Shown: positions 4,698 through 7,502 of the stretch, piece by piece
Layout of the letters: each line of letters begins with the position of its first letter
How positions within the stretch are numbered: the stretch's first letter is position 1
DNA from: JBBEDC01 sp040881505
GTDB taxonomy: Bacteria > Patescibacteriota > Andersenbacteria > UBA10190
Direction of reading: 5' to 3'
Assembly (NCBI GenBank): GCA_040881505.1
Contig: JBBEDC010000008.1
Location: 1 to 7,502, forward strand
Length of the DNA stretch: 7,502 bases
Notes under the pieces: generated by a model
Told to the model about the DNA's origin: nothing
Seen by the model: the letters and a program-made list of their open reading frames with translations, nothing else
The model's database searches: none
Translations under genes and position numbers: made by a program

Positions 4698-5528
4698 ATG
4701 GTCTTTCGGCATCTCGGTGCAACTCTAGGCACACTCAGCATCCTTCTCATGCCGCCACTGGCTGCCGATGCCTCAGTGCGACTCCCTGTTTCATTCCACC
4801 GCCAGGAACATTCATTAAGCTGCGAGATTGCAACTCTCAAAATGGCACTTGGTGCCCACGGTGTGGACGTATCGGAAAGCGAATTGATTGCCAAACTACC
4901 ATTTGACCCGACACCGAAGGAAGCAGGCGTGTGGGGCAACCCGAATGAAGGGTTTGTAGGTATTATTAACGGAACCATGTTAGGTACCGGGTATGGCGTG
5001 TACTGGGATCCAATTGCTAAGGTTGGTAATGATTACGCTCCCACCCATGTTATAAAACACGGATCAGCCAGCGAAGTCGCCCGCCATATTGATTCTGGCA
5101 ACCCTGTAATTGTTTGGGGATATTACGGCCGGCGTGCAGTACATAGCTGGAGGACGCCTGCGGGGGAGAGTATAAAAGCAGTAAACGGTGAACATACTCG
5201 TATTGTGTACGGATTTGATGGCACTGCAGACAATCCCACCCACTTTTACTTAATCGATCCCATAGACGGACACATGTCCTGGTCTACAGAAGAATTTATG
5301 CATAACTGGAGTGCTCTCAATCACCACGCCGTCGTGGTACTGCCGCCGCGCACGTGGATTCGAGTAATAGGCGACATCAAGGTGTGGGAAGTTGATATAA
5401 GCACAAACACGCGACAGTGGGTCACGACCTGGGATATATTCGAGGCTCGCGGAGGTACTTCACAGGCCATTCAATCTGTTACAAGCGAAGAACTCTTGAG
5501 GTATACGGTTGGTACAGATATTTTGTAG
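4698..5528 (+). CDS. Secreted C39-like papain-fold protein with C-terminal add-on domain
   Basis: The product is 276 residues. The first 25 residues form a signal peptide: a short basic start, a hydrophobic core and an ADA cleavage site before Ser26. The C39-like domain follows at about 28-215. LPVSFHRQEHSLSCEIATLK (29-48) holds the presumed oxyanion Gln36 and the catalytic Cys42; His166 in GEHTRIVYGFDG and Asp187 in FYLIDPIDG complete the triad. This is the peptidase_C39_2 type, not fused to an ABC transporter, so peptide cleavage outside the membrane is inferred rather than proven. The last 55 residues (about 222-276: IRVIGDIKVWEV, RQWVTTWDIFEARG, SVTSEELLRYTVGTDI) form a separate small beta-rich unit like add-on modules I recall from surface proteins of Patescibacteria. 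The next gene, also C39-like, starts two bases after the stop. Confidence 0.85.
   Translation: MVFRHLGATLGTLSILLMPPLAADASVRLPVSFHRQEHSLSCEIATLKMALGAHGVDVSESELIAKLPFDPTPKEAGVWGNPNEGFVGIINGTMLGTGYGVYWDPIAKVGNDYAPTHVIKHGSASEVARHIDSGNPVIVWGYYGRRAVHSWRTPAGESIKAVNGEHTRIVYGFDGTADNPTHFYLIDPIDGHMSWSTEEFMHNWSALNHHAVVVLPPRTWIRVIGDIKVWEVDISTNTRQWVTTWDIFEARGGTSQAIQSVTSEELLRYTVGTDIL
5496..5524 (+). promoter_or_regulatory. Possible internal promoter (TTGAGG-17-TATTTT) for the second C39-like gene
   Basis: TTGAGG (5496-5501, 4 of 6) is followed after 17 bases by TATTTT (5519-5524, 4 of 6), which ends six bases before the ATG at 5531. It lies inside the 3' end of the upstream gene. The spacing matches the leaderless layout seen elsewhere, but each box is weak. 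AGG at 5527-5529 is too close to the ATG to serve as a ribosome binding site. Confidence 0.4.
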
Positions 5529-5530
5529 GT

Positions 5531-6292
5531 ATGCGTAAGGCAGGAATTATAGTCGGAATAGTAGCCGCCGCAATCATTGCTGGCGGTGTTTTGGCGTGGC
5601 AATACCGCTTTGATCTCCAGCGCGGAATTGAACGCTCTCAACTTCCCGCTGCGCAGGAATATAAAAACGGATCTCTCCCAACTTCTTCTGATACTGAACC
5701 TGTTGATGTAGCAAGCCTGCCGGCTGAAGCTAACCTGGCTGTTCCATTTACAGCTCAAGCCCCAAGTGCTAACTGGGAGCTACCGTATAAAGAGTTTTGT
5801 GAAGAGGCTTCAGTACTCATGGTGATGCGGTACCTACAGAATCAGCCGATTGGAGGAGCTAGCCAGGCTGAAGCGGACATGCTGGATATAATGAAGTTTG
5901 AGGAAACAGCATTCGGAGAATACCAGGATACAAATGTCATTCAAACGGCCGCTATTATCACTGACTACTTTAAATATCCAAACGTCAGCATTATCGAAAA
6001 CCCGACAGCGAATCAGATTCGCCAGGCGGTAGCAAGTGGCAAGCCGGTGATTGTTCCGGCGGCTGGACGACTACTTGGTAATCCATACTTTCAGCAGCCG
6101 GGGCCGCTGTACCACATGATAGTGGTAAAGGGGTACACATCTGACGGAAAGTTTATCGCAAACGACCCCGGTACGCGTCGAGGAGCCGACTTTATTTACG
6201 ACGAAAGTGTGTTAATGAACGCCATGCATGACTGGCGAGAAGATGAAAACATTACAGCCGGCCGTAAAGCCGTTATCGTTGTCGGTAGCTAA
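5531..6292 (+). CDS. Membrane-anchored C39-like papain-fold protein
   Basis: From the ATG at 5531 the product is 253 residues. This start is preferred over an in-frame ATG at 5417 because the longer form would overlap the upstream gene by 112 bases and add a basic, non-homologous-looking stretch ahead of a clean anchor. MRKAGIIVGIVAAAIIAGGV begins a single membrane segment (5-23), followed by a Ser/Pro/Glu linker (30-68). The papain-like domain starts at NLAVPFTAQAPSANW (68-82) with Gln76; Cys90 in EFCEEAS is the likely nucleophile, His195 in GPLYHMIVVKGY and Asp212 in FIANDPGTRRG complete the triad. The domain faces outward. The C39 domain has little close identity with the upstream protein outside the triad motifs, so they are distant paralogues. 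Its 3' end overlaps the convergent flippase gene by 20 bases. Confidence 0.88.
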   Translation: MRKAGIIVGIVAAAIIAGGVLAWQYRFDLQRGIERSQLPAAQEYKNGSLPTSSDTEPVDVASLPAEANLAVPFTAQAPSANWELPYKEFCEEASVLMVMRYLQNQPIGGASQAEADMLDIMKFEETAFGEYQDTNVIQTAAIITDYFKYPNVSIIENPTANQIRQAVASGKPVIVPAAGRLLGNPYFQQPGPLYHMIVVKGYTSDGKFIANDPGTRRGADFIYDESVLMNAMHDWREDENITAGRKAVIVVGS

Positions 6293-7502
6293 TAACTGTA
6301 AGTCCAGTAACTTTTGCCAGGCTACCCAGGAAAAACCCGAGTGGAAGCGCGTAGAGCTGTAAGGTTGGTAGCATGAGTAAAGCAGAGCCGGCTGCGATAG
6401 CGAGAGATACAACGCTAAATATAACTGGAGTAATTGTATTCTTTCTGGCATAAAACGCCCGGGCAAGAAGATGGCTAACGGATTCAGTGGGAACTGCCAG
6501 ACAGAAAGCTCCCAGTATACCGGCTGTGCGAACAGCGTCTTCAGAGCTAAATTCTCCACCGCCGAGCAGGATACTGACTAAAGGTTCGCGAATGATATAC
6601 AGAGTAATAGCAGCAAGCGTGCTTAATCCAAAAATAGTACCGAGAGTTTGCCACAGTGTGCGGTGGTATTCTTTCGGTGATTTACGCGACATGGCACTAG
6701 CCAATACCGGGAATACGGCGGTGGATATGGAAATACCGACAATACTAACCGGTACGCTTTGAAAGTTGCGGGCAAAATTGAGGGCGCTGATTGAACCGAC
6801 TGCGAGAGTTGAAGCGATAGCGGTAAACACCCAAAATGTAACGAGTTCAATTGGGTGCCCCACCATCTTAGGAATCATTAGTCTAATCGTGGTGCGAAAT
6901 TCTTTTGTTTTCCACTGAGCCGAAAACGCCGGACGCCATCCTGAGCGCCAGGCATCAAAGCCGCGAACTCCGGCATGTAGAGTAGCGCCAATAATAGTTC
7001 CAATCGCTGTACCCAGGACGCCAAACACAGGAGCCAGATACAGAGTACCGCCGATAATCCCCAGGTTGTAAAAAATTGGGGATAGGCCGTAAAACAAAAA
7101 TCGCTTTTCTGTAACCAAAGCAGCACCGAGAGCATTGGAGGCAGCAAATAGAATGGGGGATAAGGCTAGGAGGCGAATGAGGTGAGCGGTCAGCTGTTGG
7201 TCGACAGCTGAAAGTCCGGGTGCAACCAATGCAGCCGCGGGGCCGGCGAAGATAATCAAAAGCAGGCTCACTCCGACCATCAGTAGCATTGAAGCGCTGA
7301 TAATAGAGTTGAGATATTCATATGCCTCCTTTTTGTTACGCTCCTTGAGATCAGAAAAAAGTGGAACAACCGCGGCTGCTATTCCGCTGGCCACCAACAG
7401 GTTAAAGAAAAAATCAGGTAGTAAGAATGCGGCATTATACGAATCAAGCTGTGAGGATAACCCATACGTCTGTGCAAATATTCGATCGCGCAGCAGGCCC
7501 AT
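6273..7502 (-). CDS. murJ: MurJ/MviN-type lipid II flippase, N-terminus cut by the window
   Basis: The visible 409 residues are polytopic, with about 12-13 membrane segments, and end at a TAA read from 6275 to 6273. The opening MGLLRDRIFAQTYGLSSQLD (1-20) aligns with the 'SR.LG..RD...A..fGa...tD' segment of MurJ, which lies some 20-30 residues into complete proteins, so the Met at the very edge is probably internal and the gene continues beyond the window. LPDFFFNLLVASGIAAAVVP (28-47) is the family's 'LP...RR..aeGa...afvP' block, but the Arg and Glu of the Escherichia coli protein are replaced by Asn34 and Ser39. FARNFQSVPVSIVGISISTAVFP, within about 245-270, is another hallmark region. The role is moving lipid-linked peptidoglycan precursor across the membrane. 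It points towards the C39-like genes and shares 20 bases with the second. Confidence 0.92.
   Translation of the reverse strand: MGLLRDRIFAQTYGLSSQLDSYNAAFLLPDFFFNLLVASGIAAAVVPLFSDLKERNKKEAYEYLNSIISASMLLMVGVSLLLIIFAGPAAALVAPGLSAVDQQLTAHLIRLLALSPILFAASNALGAALVTEKRFLFYGLSPIFYNLGIIGGTLYLAPVFGVLGTAIGTIIGATLHAGVRGFDAWRSGWRPAFSAQWKTKEFRTTIRLMIPKMVGHPIELVTFWVFTAIASTLAVGSISALNFARNFQSVPVSIVGISISTAVFPVLASAMSRKSPKEYHRTLWQTLGTIFGLSTLAAITLYIIREPLVSILLGGGEFSSEDAVRTAGILGAFCLAVPTESVSHLLARAFYARKNTITPVIFSVVSLAIAAGSALLMLPTLQLYALPLGFFLGSLAKVTGLTVISYRQR

Noticed and set aside
4682..4978. Minus-strand open frame of 98 codons opposite the first C39-like gene
   Set aside because: It is antisense to a clearly coding region with signal peptide and catalytic motif, and its translation has no recognisable domain.
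5417..5530. Longer form of the second C39-like protein starting at the ATG at 5417
   Set aside because: It would overlap the upstream gene by 112 bases, and the added 38 residues are basic and aromatic and look like an out-of-frame reading. The ATG at 5531 begins a proper membrane anchor.
4698..6292. Bacteriocin-processing C39 peptidase system
   Set aside because: Neither protein has the ABC transporter and membrane domains of such exporters, and no double-glycine leader peptide gene was seen nearby.
6487..6762. Plus-strand open frame inside the MurJ-like gene, with other frames on both strands there
   Set aside because: The MurJ-like reading is long, hydrophobic and family-like across the region; the others are short shadows without motifs.

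Overview
The window looks like a piece of a Patescibacteria (CPR) chromosome. The reasons are the very tight packing, the small single-domain genes, the membrane-anchored C39-like papain-fold proteins, a conserved hypothetical family that I associate from memory with these genomes, and the lack of a usable Shine-Dalgarno sequence at any of the eleven visible plus-strand starts. Instead, a -10-like hexamer often lies 5-9 bases before the ATG, the layout expected of leaderless transcripts. The standard code (TGA as stop) fits. The phylum call is an inference.

Positions 1-2816, plus strand: the 3' end of an unrecognised gene; a conserved hypothetical protein (148-609); a VOC/glyoxalase-fold protein (641-991); an ANT(2'')/LinA-like nucleotidyltransferase (997-1569); an 89-base gap with a perfect 11-bp inverted repeat and a -10 box; a DUF1761-like membrane protein (1659-2069); and a membrane-anchored, six-cysteine surface protein (2145-2816), whose start is best set by a TTGACA promoter.

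Positions 2833-4647, plus strand: a compact run of a Nudix hydrolase, a nucleoside 2-deoxyribosyltransferase-like protein, a P-loop kinase-like protein and a small TPR protein. The first three all belong to families acting on nucleotides or nucleosides and may form a salvage or pool-cleaning module. Hand-counted GC is lower across the left part, lowest around 421-720, than from about 4700 onward, so the left part may include acquired genes.

Positions 4698-7502: the best promoter in the window (TTGCAA-17-TGCTATAAT) drives a secreted C39-like protein with a C-terminal add-on domain. Two bases later comes a second, membrane-anchored C39-like protein. A MurJ-type lipid II flippase gene, cut by the window edge, runs the other way and overlaps the second gene's 3' end by 20 bp. 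This right part is a cell-envelope segment. There is no gene-free stretch longer than 300 bases, and I see no tRNA, rRNA, CRISPR array or insertion sequence.
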